Shown here piece after piece: positions 1 to 7,672 of a stretch of DNA of 19,609 nucleotides. The first letter of the stretch is position 1; the number at the start of each line of letters is the position of its first letter. This DNA is from Gemmatimonadaceae bacterium (lineage in GTDB: Bacteria > Gemmatimonadota > Gemmatimonadetes > Gemmatimonadales > Gemmatimonadaceae). The stretch spans positions 1-19,609 of the forward strand of contig JANYKY010000200.1 in NCBI GenBank assembly GCA_025357975.1, read 5' to 3'. Under the pieces are notes generated by a model. That model worked only from the letters and a program-made list of their open reading frames with translations. It was not told the origin of the DNA and searched no databases. Both the position numbers and the translations under genes were made by a program.

Positions 1-4
1 CCAT
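1..4 (-). CDS. rpsI: start of next gene, probably ribosomal protein S9 (only first bases present)
   Basis: The rplM stop codon TAA (6-4) overlaps an ATG at 4-2 on the same strand, giving a TAATG junction. Only the start codon and one more base lie in the window, so the product cannot be read. The assignment to S9 is inference from the near-universal rplM-rpsI gene order. Confidence 0.45.
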
Positions 5-456
5 TACTTCTTCTCACTCTTCTTGTTGAGGTCGAGCACCTTGGGCTGCTGCGCAGCGTGGGAGTGCTTGTCTGTTGCAAAAACGCGAAGCTTGCGACGC
101 AGCGACTGACGTCCGAGAGCTGTTTTAGGCAGCATGCCATAAACCGCTTTCTCGATCACGCGCTCGGGGTGCTTGTCGAGCATCGTCGCGTACGGCGTGA
201 AACGCTCGTGGCCCATGTAGCCGGTGTGATGAAAGTAGCGTTTCTGCTCTCCCTTCTTGCCGGTGACACGAACCTTTGCCGCATTGATCACGATAACGTT
301 GTCTCCCGTGTCCATGTGCGGGGTGTACATCGGCTTGTGCTTGCCGCGGAGGATTCTTGCGACCTCTGCGGCGAGACGGCCAAGGACCATGCCCTCGGCG
401 TCCACGATGAACCAGTCGTGATGAATATCGGCAGGCGTTGCGCTGTAAGTCTTCAT
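4..456 (-). CDS. rplM: 50S ribosomal protein L13
   Basis: This is ribosomal protein L13, an early-assembling protein of the large subunit. The 150-residue product is close to the usual length (about 142 in E. coli). It shows the family opening (residues 15-30, WFIVDAEGMVLGRLA, followed by a basic stretch), the YFHHTGYMG segment near residue 75, and the L13 signature around residues 105-127 (VYGMLPKTALGR, then a basic LRRKLRVF). The C-terminus is lysine-rich. The ATG at 456 is the only sensible start; it has no Shine-Dalgarno sequence, because the bases just upstream are pyrimidine-rich. A promoter lies at 556-584. The stop overlaps the next start (TAATG), so translation of the following gene is probably coupled. 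Identification is secure. Confidence 0.97.
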   Translation of the reverse strand: MKTYSATPADIHHDWFIVDAEGMVLGRLAAEVARILRGKHKPMYTPHMDTGDNVIVINAAKVRVTGKKGEQKRYFHHTGYMGHERFTPYATMLDKHPERVIEKAVYGMLPKTALGRQSLRRKLRVFATDKHSHAAQQPKVLDLNKKSEKK

Positions 457-612
457 AGAAAGAAAAGTCTAACCGTGCATAGAGCCCGCACGCTTCGTCA
501 GATTGAGCGAAGGCGCCGGCAAATACTGTTTGATGTTGATTTGGGACAGCCGATAAACCTACGGATTACGGCATCCTAAGTCAACGGCGCCACAGCGCGG
601 AAAGTGTAGCAT
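457..612 (-). other. rplM leader and upstream region
   Basis: This holds the rplM 5' leader, about 93 nt if transcription starts near 549. The leader contains a small hairpin with 5-bp CTTCG/CGAAG arms (493-497 and 508-512), extended imperfectly by GC-rich flanks. L13 is known in some bacteria to repress its own mRNA through the leader. Whether this hairpin serves that role is only a guess. The left end of the insertion sequence lies about 29 bp upstream of the -35 box, so the promoter core is intact. Confidence 0.4.
556..584 (-). promoter_or_regulatory. probable sigma-70-type promoter of rplM
   Basis: On the minus strand a -35 box TTGACT (584-579) is followed after exactly 17 bp by TAGGTT (561-556). 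The -35 matches consensus at five of six positions. The -10 matches at the important first two and last positions. The same -10 hexamer and spacing occur upstream of the tRNA-Leu gene, which strengthens the call. Confidence 0.55.
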
Positions 613-652
613 TGAAATAGAAATGTCCGCCTTGGTTAAAGTAGAAATGTCC
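613..652 (+). repeat. left end of IS: doubled terminal repeat
   Basis: Two copies of TAGAAATGTCC at 618-628 and 642-652 form a 24-bp period. The inner copy and its flank (AAAGTAGAAATGTCC, 638-652) are an exact 15-bp match to the right end in inverted orientation. Confidence 0.8.
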
Positions 653-698
653 TCTTTTGGGATACCTTCGAGCCAACGTGCCCGGCCCGGAGGAGGAG

Positions 699-1958
699 AT
701 GCTGAGTTTGAGTCTTCGAGAAAGAGACAGGATTGCCGTTTTGCGCGAGATCGAGGAAGGTCTTATTGCGCCCTGTATAGGGGCTAGAAAACTTGGCCTA
801 TCGTCTCGCCAGTTTCGTCGATTGAGGCGTGCTTACGAAAGAAAAGCCGATGCTGCGGTGATTCACGGTCTCCGAGGCCATCAGTCAAATCGACGTCTGG
901 ATGACGAGTTACGTGCGAAGGTCCTTGAGCGCGCGGCGGACCCAGTATTCCACGACTTCGGTCCCACTCTTCTCGCCGAGCACTTGTCAAAGGATCCAGG
1001 CATTGGCCCTATCTCAGCTGCCACTCTGCGAAACTGGATGATCGCTCACGGCCAATGGATAGTGCGACAGCGAAAGCTCCATCACCGCTCACGCCGCCAG
1101 AGAAAAGCGGCAGCCGGAGAACTCGTGCAGATGGACACCTCGATTCACAACTGGTTCGAAGGCCGGTCGAGAGAAGAGCCCGTGCTCGTTGCCATGATCG
1201 ACGACGCCACGAGCACACTCTTCGCCCGGTTTCACGAGAGCGACTCGGGCTACGCTAACCGGAGTGTGATCGCCGGTTATATCGAGCGCTTTGGCCGAAT
1301 GGAGGCGCTCTATGTCGATCGTGCTACCCACTTCCAGTACCAGACCCGGAAGCGAGAGATCGCCGAAGAGCCGCCCATGTCATCCCAGATCAAGAGAGCC
1401 CTTGACTCACTCGACATCCAGCTCATCTCTGCTCTCTCCCCGCAGGCAAAGGGTAGAGTCGAGCGGCTTTTCAAAACGCTCCAGGACCGGCTTCTCAAAG
1501 AAATGCGTGTAGCAGGCATCTCATCGATCGAGGCCGCTAATCGGTTTCTTGACGAAAGCTTTATTCCATTCTGGAACAGCCGATTCACCGTCGAGCCGCA
1601 GATCAAGGAAGATTTCCACCGGTCCATTTCTGAAGACATGGATCTTATGGAAATCTTTGGCGAAGCACACTCGCGACTTATCAGAGCCGACTTCACGATT
1701 CGATACGACAACGTCTATTACCAGCTGCCGAAAGATCTCGCTACCGCGTCTATGCCGGGTACGAAACTCACTGTACTGCGCCGGCTCGACGAAAGGCTCG
1801 CCTTCCGCTGGGGGCCGAAAACCCTTCAGCTAACAGAACTTCCTGGACTACCCGCTAGCCCCGTAAAACCGGCACATCCGAGAAAGCCCCAACAGCCTCA
1901 CTCACAAAAGAATCATCCCTGGAAACGAACAAACATGCTCTTTGCTGTGAAGGACTAA
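699..1958 (+). CDS. ISNCY-family (IS1202-like) DDE transposase
   Basis: The product catalyses cut-and-paste or copy-type movement of the surrounding IS. It is 419 residues from the ATG at 699, chosen because a strong Shine-Dalgarno (GGAGG, 689-693) precedes it by 5 nt. A TTG at 657 would add 14 residues. Residues 1-60 form a helix-turn-helix region (RERDRIAVLREIEEG, then ARKLGLSSRQFRRLRRAY). The rve/integrase core carries D146 (VQMDTS), D207 (LYVDRATHF) and E255 in SPQAKGRVERLFKTLQDRL; that last segment and WFEGR after the first Asp are typical of the ISNCY/IS1202 group. The frame is intact, so the element could be active. The C-terminus is basic and low-complexity. Confidence 0.88.
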   Translation: MLSLSLRERDRIAVLREIEEGLIAPCIGARKLGLSSRQFRRLRRAYERKADAAVIHGLRGHQSNRRLDDELRAKVLERAADPVFHDFGPTLLAEHLSKDPGIGPISAATLRNWMIAHGQWIVRQRKLHHRSRRQRKAAAGELVQMDTSIHNWFEGRSREEPVLVAMIDDATSTLFARFHESDSGYANRSVIAGYIERFGRMEALYVDRATHFQYQTRKREIAEEPPMSSQIKRALDSLDIQLISALSPQAKGRVERLFKTLQDRLLKEMRVAGISSIEAANRFLDESFIPFWNSRFTVEPQIKEDFHRSISEDMDLMEIFGEAHSRLIRADFTIRYDNVYYQLPKDLATASMPGTKLTVLRRLDERLAFRWGPKTLQLTELPGLPASPVKPAHPRKPQQPHSQKNHPWKRTNMLFAVKD

Positions 1959-1971
1959 CCCCCACCGAAGC

Positions 1972-2013
1972 GGACATTTCTACTTTTACGAACAAGCGGA
2001 CTTTTCTAATTCA
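1972..2013 (+). repeat. right end of IS: doubled terminal repeat
   Basis: GGACATTTCTA (1972-1982) and GGACTTTTCTA (1998-2008) are inverted copies of the left-end cores, here with a 26-bp period against 24 bp on the left. The transposase gene ends 13 bp before this block. Confidence 0.78.
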
Positions 2014-2303
2014 AGATGACACTGCGGAGAGTTGCACTGCGGAGGCAGGACCGAGGACTCACTGCCACTTCGGACTTCGGATTAATTGCGGGATGCGGAC
2101 CTGCCGCGGACTACGAACTAGACGCCTCCTGCAAAGTGCTGCCTGAGGACTATAACTGAGCGCGCCATCAGTTCGAAGTAGGTCTGCGATCCGAAGTAAA
2201 TCCGCAGTCCGAAGCAGGTCCGAATTCCGCAATTAATCCGCAGTCCGAATTGGTAGTGAGTCCTCGTTCCGCAATGAGCGACAGTCCGCAGTCGCTACTA
2301 CTT
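2014..2303. repeat. intergenic block with long imperfect inverted repeat (53-bp arms)
   Basis: There is no gene here. Arm 2052-2104 and the reverse complement of 2214-2266 agree at 48 of 53 positions by my hand alignment, with a loop of about 109 nt. The arms share the core CGGATTAATTGCGG and several CGGACT/TGCGGA words, which also recur in the loop and on the outer flanks. The block begins 37 bp past the cmk stop codon, so it could fold in the 3' end of that transcript and act as a terminator or stabiliser. It could also be a non-autonomous repeat element. No poly-T tract follows it on the minus strand. Confidence 0.75.
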
Positions 2304-2978
2304 TCAACGTTGACGATGTGCAGCGCGCGCCAGTCCGGCAATCTGAGAGATCTGCTCTTCTTGCTTCAGCCGTGTTGTGTCGATCAGAATGGCATCCGGA
2401 GCTTGTCCGCTCTGCTTCGCGTCCATTTCATCCCGAAGCAGAATTTTTCTGGTCTCTTCCTCGACATCGGCTGCCGAGGGTTCCCCGCCCGACCGCTCCC
2501 GCAGCCTCCGTCGCGCACGCTCGGCCGGATCAGCAATGAGGAAAATCTTCAGAGCCGCATCAGGAAATACGACCGTGCCGATGTCGCGCCCATCGACAAC
2601 AACATCGTACTCTGAACCCGCGCGGCGAACGATGGAGTTGACCCACTCCCGTACCGCCGGCATTTTCGCTACCAGCGAAACATTCCCGGTTACAGACTCG
2701 CTGCGCATTTCGGAGTCCGCTTTCTGGCCGTCCAGCATCGGCTCAAACCCAAATTCTGTCGAAGCAAGCGAAACGATCTGGGCGGCATCGAGCGCTGATT
2801 GCTCGCTCCATGTCGAGGACTCGCCGCCGGCACGAGCCCGCGCCGCTGTCGCCGCTCGATAAAGCGAGCCGGAATCGACATGGTGGAAACCGAGCTCCCG
2901 CGCCACTGCCTTAGCGGTAGAGGATTTTCCGGACGCTGCTGGGCCGTCGATCGCGATGGCCATTCTTTCAGTTGGCAT
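2304..2978 (-). CDS. cmk: cytidylate kinase (CMP/dCMP kinase)
   Basis: The enzyme phosphorylates CMP and dCMP with ATP in the cytoplasm. The 224-residue length is normal. Visible motifs are the P-loop GPAASGKSS at 12-20, DSGSLYRA at 35-42, the NMP-binding segment around 92-110 (MRSESVTGNVSLVAKMPAVR), VDGRDIGTVVFPDA at 128-141, and the lid-region arginines in ADPAERARRRLRER. The ATG at 2978 is used. A second ATG at 2963 (MAIAIDG) would also leave a full P-loop, and neither has a good ribosome-binding site. The gene lies 26 bp after the GT2 gene and ends the operon. Its usual partner aroA lies upstream but is separated from it by three glycosylation genes. Confidence 0.96.
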   Translation of the reverse strand: MPTERMAIAIDGPAASGKSSTAKAVARELGFHHVDSGSLYRAATAARARAGGESSTWSEQSALDAAQIVSLASTEFGFEPMLDGQKADSEMRSESVTGNVSLVAKMPAVREWVNSIVRRAGSEYDVVVDGRDIGTVVFPDAALKIFLIADPAERARRRLRERSGGEPSAADVEEETRKILLRDEMDAKQSGQAPDAILIDTTRLKQEEQISQIAGLARAAHRQR

Positions 2979-3004
2979 GCGCCCAATATAGCAGCCGCTA
3001 GAGA

Positions 3005-3946
3005 TCAGCCCTTGCGGCGCTCATCCATCTTGAGCTGTTCGATATCGCTGCGCAGAAGGGCGATCATCTCCGCGGTAAACCCAAATCCGAAAAGTGTGAT
3101 GCCGACGACCACCAGGAGCAACACAAGCCCGAGAAGCGGCCGATATCCGATGGAGGGTGGTCCAATCTCGAACGCCCTCAGGATGACGAGGACCAACCCG
3201 ATGAGAAGGCCAAGAACCGTGAGCGCAACTCCCGCCCCGCCAAAAAGCTGCATAGGCTTTCGGCTGAATCGCAAATAGAACCACACCACCAGCAGGTCGC
3301 CGACACTCGAAAAAATACGCTTCGATCCGGAGTACTTGGAAACACCGGCCGTTCTCGGATACAGCTCGATGTCGATTTCGGTCACCGAAAAACCCTGGGC
3401 ATACGCAAGCACAACAAAAAAGCGATGCCAGTCGTGGCGCAACGCGATGCCGTGTAGAATCTCTGCGCGAAAGGCCTTCATTGAATTCAGATCCCGAACC
3501 GGCACGTCGAACAAAGAGCGCGACAATCGGTTGTACACCGAGCTCACTGCCTGCTTCTGGTAAGCTCCAACTTTCCGCCCCGTGACGATGTCCCACCCGG
3601 AATCGATCCGCGCCATGAAGCGCGGAATTTCCTCGGTTGAATGCTGGAGATCCGCATCGAAGATGATCAGCACCGGAGCAGTAGCCACGCGGGATCCCGT
3701 GACCATTGCTTCCGTCTTTCCGAGATTTCGCCGGTGCCTCGCGACTTGCACACGCGGCCCGAACCGCGCCGCCTCGGATTGCGCGAGCTCGAATGTCTCA
3801 TCCGTCGATCCGTCGTCGACGATGACGATCTCGCCGTCGAGTGAATGATCGTCGAAGGTTTTTCGTAATGCCGCAAACAGCGCGGAAATATTTTCCGCCT
3901 CGTTATAAGCCGGTACGATTACCGAGAAATGCGGAGCTCCGCTCAC
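3005..3946 (-). CDS. membrane-anchored GT2 glycosyltransferase (polyprenyl-phosphate sugar synthase type)
   Basis: Probable transfer of a sugar from a nucleotide donor to undecaprenyl phosphate on the inner face of the membrane (DPM1/GtrB/CsbB type). The 313-residue product has a GT-A domain with FSVIVPAYNEAENI at 7-20, VDDGSTDET near 43-51, FDADLQH (the DxD metal site) near 95, and the conserved SKYSG stretch near 213. It ends in two membrane segments, about 233-255 and 268-295. The start is GTG, overlapping the end of the YfhO-like gene in a GTGA junction, so the two are translationally coupled. The sugar cannot be deduced. Family membership is secure. The lipid-carrier role follows from the two C-terminal helices and the neighbour. 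Confidence 0.9.
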   Translation of the reverse strand: MSGAPHFSVIVPAYNEAENISALFAALRKTFDDHSLDGEIVIVDDGSTDETFELAQSEAARFGPRVQVARHRRNLGKTEAMVTGSRVATAPVLIIFDADLQHSTEEIPRFMARIDSGWDIVTGRKVGAYQKQAVSSVYNRLSRSLFDVPVRDLNSMKAFRAEILHGIALRHDWHRFFVVLAYAQGFSVTEIDIELYPRTAGVSKYSGSKRIFSSVGDLLVVWFYLRFSRKPMQLFGGAGVALTVLGLLIGLVLVILRAFEIGPPSIGYRPLLGLVLLLVVVGITLFGFGFTAEMIALLRSDIEQLKMDERRKG

Positions 3947-6417
3947 GCTAGTGCTGATTCATCCGCCGGGGTACGCCGTGTTCTCATCACTATATAGACG
4001 ATCGTGTAGATCATTAGCACCGCGAACAATATTGAGCTGATCCACAGGCCGGTGATCAATTGATCTGGGTCGAACACGAACCGTACGTCGTGATCGCCCG
4101 CCGGAATGAGCACTCCACGGAAGGCAACGTTTGCAATCACGATGTTCGCTGGCTTGTCGTCCACCCACGCTTTCCACCCGTGTGCATAAACGTCCGCGAG
4201 CACGAGCAACGCCGGCCTGTTGGTGGTCGTGTGCACAATGACGCGATCAGGCTCCTTCAGCTTGATCGTCGATGACTGAATCAGCGTCGACGTCGGCAAG
4301 GCAGCTCCAATTGACCGATCCACGACAGCTACGCTACGCGGATTGAATGCCGGCGACTTCATGAACTTGAGCGCGCTGTCAGTTTCGGCAATCTGCTGAA
4401 CATTCGGCACGATGTAGGCTCGCTGCAGCGCGTCGTCGTTACGATACACGATTGCGCTCTGTCCCCGATACACTTCTTTGAGCCCCATCGGAGTCGATGC
4501 CGTATCCGTCTTGTTCATCTTCAGCTCGAGTCCGCTGATGATGTAGCGGATATTGGCTGCACTCATGAACACCGGGAAGCCGGTAAAGTTGTGCCAGTCT
4601 ACATAGATCTTGTCGCCCGCACCCGCGTACTGATTGAAGCGCTCGAGCTGATTGCCGTGTTCTCCACCGGCCTGCTCGATACCGAAGTGCATCAGATAAT
4701 TCCGAAGCGGAATCGTGTTCGTACCGACTCTTTCGAAGCCGTGATACACAGCCTGTCCGCCAAACGGAAAGACCCACACCCGTCCGCCATCTTTCTGCGA
4801 CTGTAGATATGTGACGACGTCATCCGGCGCATAGACCTGATCGGGCGGCGGAACAGTCATGAAGAAATTCCGATCAATGATCCAGAGATCGCTGAGCGTC
4901 AGGACCGCGAGAGCGAGCGCGAGGGTGCGCGTCTGCAATCCGCCGCGAACCCATCGCGACAGCAGAAACGACGTCACTCCGAGAAACAAACCGAAGCGAA
5001 TCCATCCTGCGGCCTCGCCATATTGATTGGGAATAGCCTGAGACATCAGCAACATCAGTACTGCCAGGCCCATCAAGCCCGCAGTGGCGTACTCGGCGAA
5101 TTTACTCTGCGTTCTCGCCTTCCCGGTCGACTTCGTCGTGCGACGCGCGGCCTTCTCCTCGTCGGGGGCGGCATCACGGATTGCTGCCAGCCTCTCTAGC
5201 GTGAGGGCCGCCATTATGACGAGTGACATCGCCACAAGGAAGAACGAAATCGATGGCGCTCGAAACTTGTTCGTGCCTGGCAGGAAATTGAAATACAGCT
5301 TGTAAAGCGGTGTGTAGCCGCCGAGTGAAACGCTCAATGCCACGAGCGCGACACCGCCGAAGAAAATCCAATAGCGGTTGCGCCTCGAGAAAATCGCGCC
5401 GAGCAGCAGCAGCCCCATGACGAGCGCTCCGACGTACTCGGTGTGCTGCTTGAAGAAGCTCTTGCCATGATATGTCTGCAGAAAGCCTTGCTGCTCGGGT
5501 ACAGCCAGTCCCGATATTTCAGCCGGCGGCATCGAGAACGACGTCGCGTATTCATATCCACGCCCACCAACAGCTCCGCGTGGCGACTCGGCCACGTAAT
5601 CCACAAATGGCAGGAAGTTGACAGCGGCAAGAGCAAAGGCGAAAAACACCGCGAGCAGACTCTTGCCCAGTCTCGCGCCCATCACTGTCCATGTGTCTCC
5701 GCGAAACCGCCAGGCGCAAAACAATGCCCATCCGCCTGCTGCGAGAAGCAGGTAATACGCACTTTGAATCTGGAACGAAAGCATCGCGAAGCCCAGGCAG
5801 CCGGCGAGTCCGACAAACGCGGCGATGGAGCCTGTGCGCATGCCGCGATGAAGCATGAAAAACACCATTGGAGCGAATGTGGCGACGATAATTCGTCCAT
5901 CGTGACCACTGTAGACCCCAGCCATCATGATGCCGGTAAACTGAAACGCGAGTCCCGCAATGAATGCAATCCACGTACGCGTTCCGAGCTCGACCGCGAG
6001 CAGATACATGCCGATACCGGCGATAGCGAATTGCGTCAACAGGACAGCCGGTAGAACGCGCGAGTCGGGAAGCAGAAACATGAACAGAAGGCGCGGCGGG
6101 TAGTACGTGCCGCCGGGATTCGCGTGAAGAGGAACGCCACCGTAGACGTAGGGCACCCACTTTGGGATGTGACCGCTCCGCATTATCCCCGACAGAAACT
6201 CCATGAACTGGTAGCCACCGGCGAAGTAGTCGGTGCCAAAAATGCTACGGCCCGGCATGAATGCGGGCGCAAAGTAAATGCACGACATCGTAAAGTAGAT
6301 GGCTGCAGCAATCTTCCACGGAACGATAAGATCGGCATCGAGCGGCTCACTGATGAGCGAAGGGCGCGGTTTGGGGGTGGAGCGTTGCTTGCGCGTTGTC
6401 TGGCGGGGTGAAGTCAT
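3943..6417 (-). CDS. YfhO-family multi-spanning membrane protein (putative GT-C glycosyltransferase)
   Basis: A large polytopic inner-membrane protein, 824 residues from the ATG at 6417. A Lys/Arg-rich N-terminus is followed by many hydrophobic segments (the first near residues 33-53, then a dense set to about residue 500) and a soluble C-terminal part with one last helix before the end. The early-loop pattern IPKWVPYVYGGVPLHANPGG then YYPP, and the tail FRGVLIPAGDHDVRFVFDP, are typical of YfhO. In Bacillus, YfhO uses the lipid-linked sugar made by CsbB to glycosylate lipoteichoic acid outside the cell. An ATG at 6480 would overlap the upstream gene by 47 bases and lacks a ribosome-binding site. 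The chosen start lies 16 bp after that gene, with an AAAGAG stretch upstream. The acceptor here is unknown. Confidence 0.85.
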   Translation of the reverse strand: MTSPRQTTRKQRSTPKPRPSLISEPLDADLIVPWKIAAAIYFTMSCIYFAPAFMPGRSIFGTDYFAGGYQFMEFLSGIMRSGHIPKWVPYVYGGVPLHANPGGTYYPPRLLFMFLLPDSRVLPAVLLTQFAIAGIGMYLLAVELGTRTWIAFIAGLAFQFTGIMMAGVYSGHDGRIIVATFAPMVFFMLHRGMRTGSIAAFVGLAGCLGFAMLSFQIQSAYYLLLAAGGWALFCAWRFRGDTWTVMGARLGKSLLAVFFAFALAAVNFLPFVDYVAESPRGAVGGRGYEYATSFSMPPAEISGLAVPEQQGFLQTYHGKSFFKQHTEYVGALVMGLLLLGAIFSRRNRYWIFFGGVALVALSVSLGGYTPLYKLYFNFLPGTNKFRAPSISFFLVAMSLVIMAALTLERLAAIRDAAPDEEKAARRTTKSTGKARTQSKFAEYATAGLMGLAVLMLLMSQAIPNQYGEAAGWIRFGLFLGVTSFLLSRWVRGGLQTRTLALALAVLTLSDLWIIDRNFFMTVPPPDQVYAPDDVVTYLQSQKDGGRVWVFPFGGQAVYHGFERVGTNTIPLRNYLMHFGIEQAGGEHGNQLERFNQYAGAGDKIYVDWHNFTGFPVFMSAANIRYIISGLELKMNKTDTASTPMGLKEVYRGQSAIVYRNDDALQRAYIVPNVQQIAETDSALKFMKSPAFNPRSVAVVDRSIGAALPTSTLIQSSTIKLKEPDRVIVHTTTNRPALLVLADVYAHGWKAWVDDKPANIVIANVAFRGVLIPAGDHDVRFVFDPDQLITGLWISSILFAVLMIYTIVYIVMRTRRTPADESALA

Positions 6418-6433
6418 GGTGCCACAATACTCT

Positions 6434-7663
6434 TTAGATGCGCCTTCGCGCGCCAGTCCGGTGATTGACCGCGAGTTCATACGTGTTGATGAGACGGCTT
6501 ACGATTGTGTCCCATCCGAATTCGCGCTTCGCGTGAACCTTACCGTTTTCTGACAATCGCTGCATTCGCGCAGGGTCGTCCATCGCGGCGCTGATTGCTC
6601 GCGCGAGGCCGGCCGCGTCACCAGCGCGGGTTAGCACCCCCGTTTCGCCATCAATCACGATGTCGGTAATTCCCCCAGCGTCGCTCGCAATGACTGGCTT
6701 GCCGTATCCCATCGCCTCGATAAGCACAACGCCCAAGCCCTCTGTTTCGCCAGAGTCCGTCACTATCGCGGGCAGCACAAGCGCATCACAGCTCTCAAAA
6801 AATTCCGTGATGCGTCCAGAGCTGACACCGCCTTCGAATTGCACACGGGCGCCGAGGCCCAGGCGCGATACCTCGTTCATCAGAGAGACACGCTCGGGGC
6901 CGTCGCCAACAATGCGGACTTGAAGTCTCGAATCGTTCGCGAGATGTACTGCCGCATTCAACAGGACATCGACACCCTTGCGGCGCACCAGGCGGCCGAC
7001 AAAAAGAAGAGTGAACGGATCACTGGCTGTGCGGAGAGCCTTTGCCGTCGTCGACGTATCCGCATGCTGCTGCGCCGATGCACCGAATGGGATGATTACA
7101 GTCTTGACGTCCGGCACAAATCGCCGAAGTCGGTCCCCGGTAAAAGTCGAGATGACGGTTACCGCATCGGAGCCCGCAACAATTCGGCGGAGCATTGGGC
7201 CGAACAGTTTGCTCGACACACCGCTCCAGTTGAGCTCGGAGGAGAAAAACGTCGACACGAGCGCGGCGTTCGATGCATTGCGCGCCGCCAATCCGAATAT
7301 TCCGTGCGGAAGTGGCCAGAATGCGTGAATCACATCGAAGTTTTCTCGTCGCGCGATTCTCGCTGCGGCTAACGCGCCCGCCAGGATGTAACCGGGAAGT
7401 AGTGTTGCCATCGCCGGTGCGGACGCAATTCGGTCCATCGCCGGCACATCATGTGTCAACGTCTCAGTGGACGCAGGTGCGTAGCGAAAACGATGAACCT
7501 TGACGCCGCCCACAAACCCGCTCTGGGAACCCCTGTATGCAGGGGCAAGTACCTCGACATCGATACCTGCAGCTTTGAGCCGGTGAATAGTCTCCCCCAT
7601 CCATGGGGTTATGACGTCGCCCTCGTGACGAGGAAATGCAGTCACTATAAAAAGCGCTTTCAA
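6434..7663 (-). CDS. GT4-family glycosyltransferase
   Basis: A retaining GT-B glycosyltransferase (group 1), 409 residues, cytoplasmic or peripheral. The N-terminal domain begins MKALFIVTAFPRHEGDVITPW. The C-terminal nucleotide-sugar domain starts near residue 213 (LLFVGRLVRRKGVDVLL) and carries IVGDGPE near 250. The EX7E element is TEGLGVVLIEAMGYGKPVIA near 304-323. The start codon is TTG, 9 bp after the aroA stop, with no clear ribosome-binding site, so translation probably depends on coupling. It likely builds a surface polysaccharide or glycolipid together with the two downstream membrane genes. Donor and acceptor cannot be told. Confidence 0.9.
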   Translation of the reverse strand: MKALFIVTAFPRHEGDVITPWMGETIHRLKAAGIDVEVLAPAYRGSQSGFVGGVKVHRFRYAPASTETLTHDVPAMDRIASAPAMATLLPGYILAGALAAARIARRENFDVIHAFWPLPHGIFGLAARNASNAALVSTFFSSELNWSGVSSKLFGPMLRRIVAGSDAVTVISTFTGDRLRRFVPDVKTVIIPFGASAQQHADTSTTAKALRTASDPFTLLFVGRLVRRKGVDVLLNAAVHLANDSRLQVRIVGDGPERVSLMNEVSRLGLGARVQFEGGVSSGRITEFFESCDALVLPAIVTDSGETEGLGVVLIEAMGYGKPVIASDAGGITDIVIDGETGVLTRAGDAAGLARAISAAMDDPARMQRLSENGKVHAKREFGWDTIVSRLINTYELAVNHRTGARRRI

Positions 7664-7672
7664 TCGCTACGC

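Larger units (their letters stand above)
613..2013 (+). mobile_element. complete insertion sequence, ISNCY family (IS1202-like)
   Basis: This is a 1.4-kb element with one intact transposase gene and terminal inverted repeats. The outer ends are TGAAATAGAAATGTCCGC (613-630) and, reverse-complemented, TGAATTAGAAAAGTCCGC (2013-1996), 16 of 18 identical. An inner second copy of the TAGAAATGTCC core lies on each side (642-652 and 1982-1972), so each end carries a tandem pair of likely transposase-binding sites. The element starts TG and ends CA. I see no convincing target-site duplication. It is oriented against every other gene here and sits between the 3' hairpin of cmk and the promoter of rplM. 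Exact boundaries are accurate to a few bases. Confidence 0.8.

Noticed and set aside
603..2023. Target-site duplication flanking the IS
   Set aside because: The bases outside 613 and 2013 do not match over any convincing length.
6418..6480. Longer start for the YfhO-like protein
   Set aside because: Would overlap the GT4 gene by 47 bases and lacks a ribosome-binding site; the ATG at 6417 fits better.
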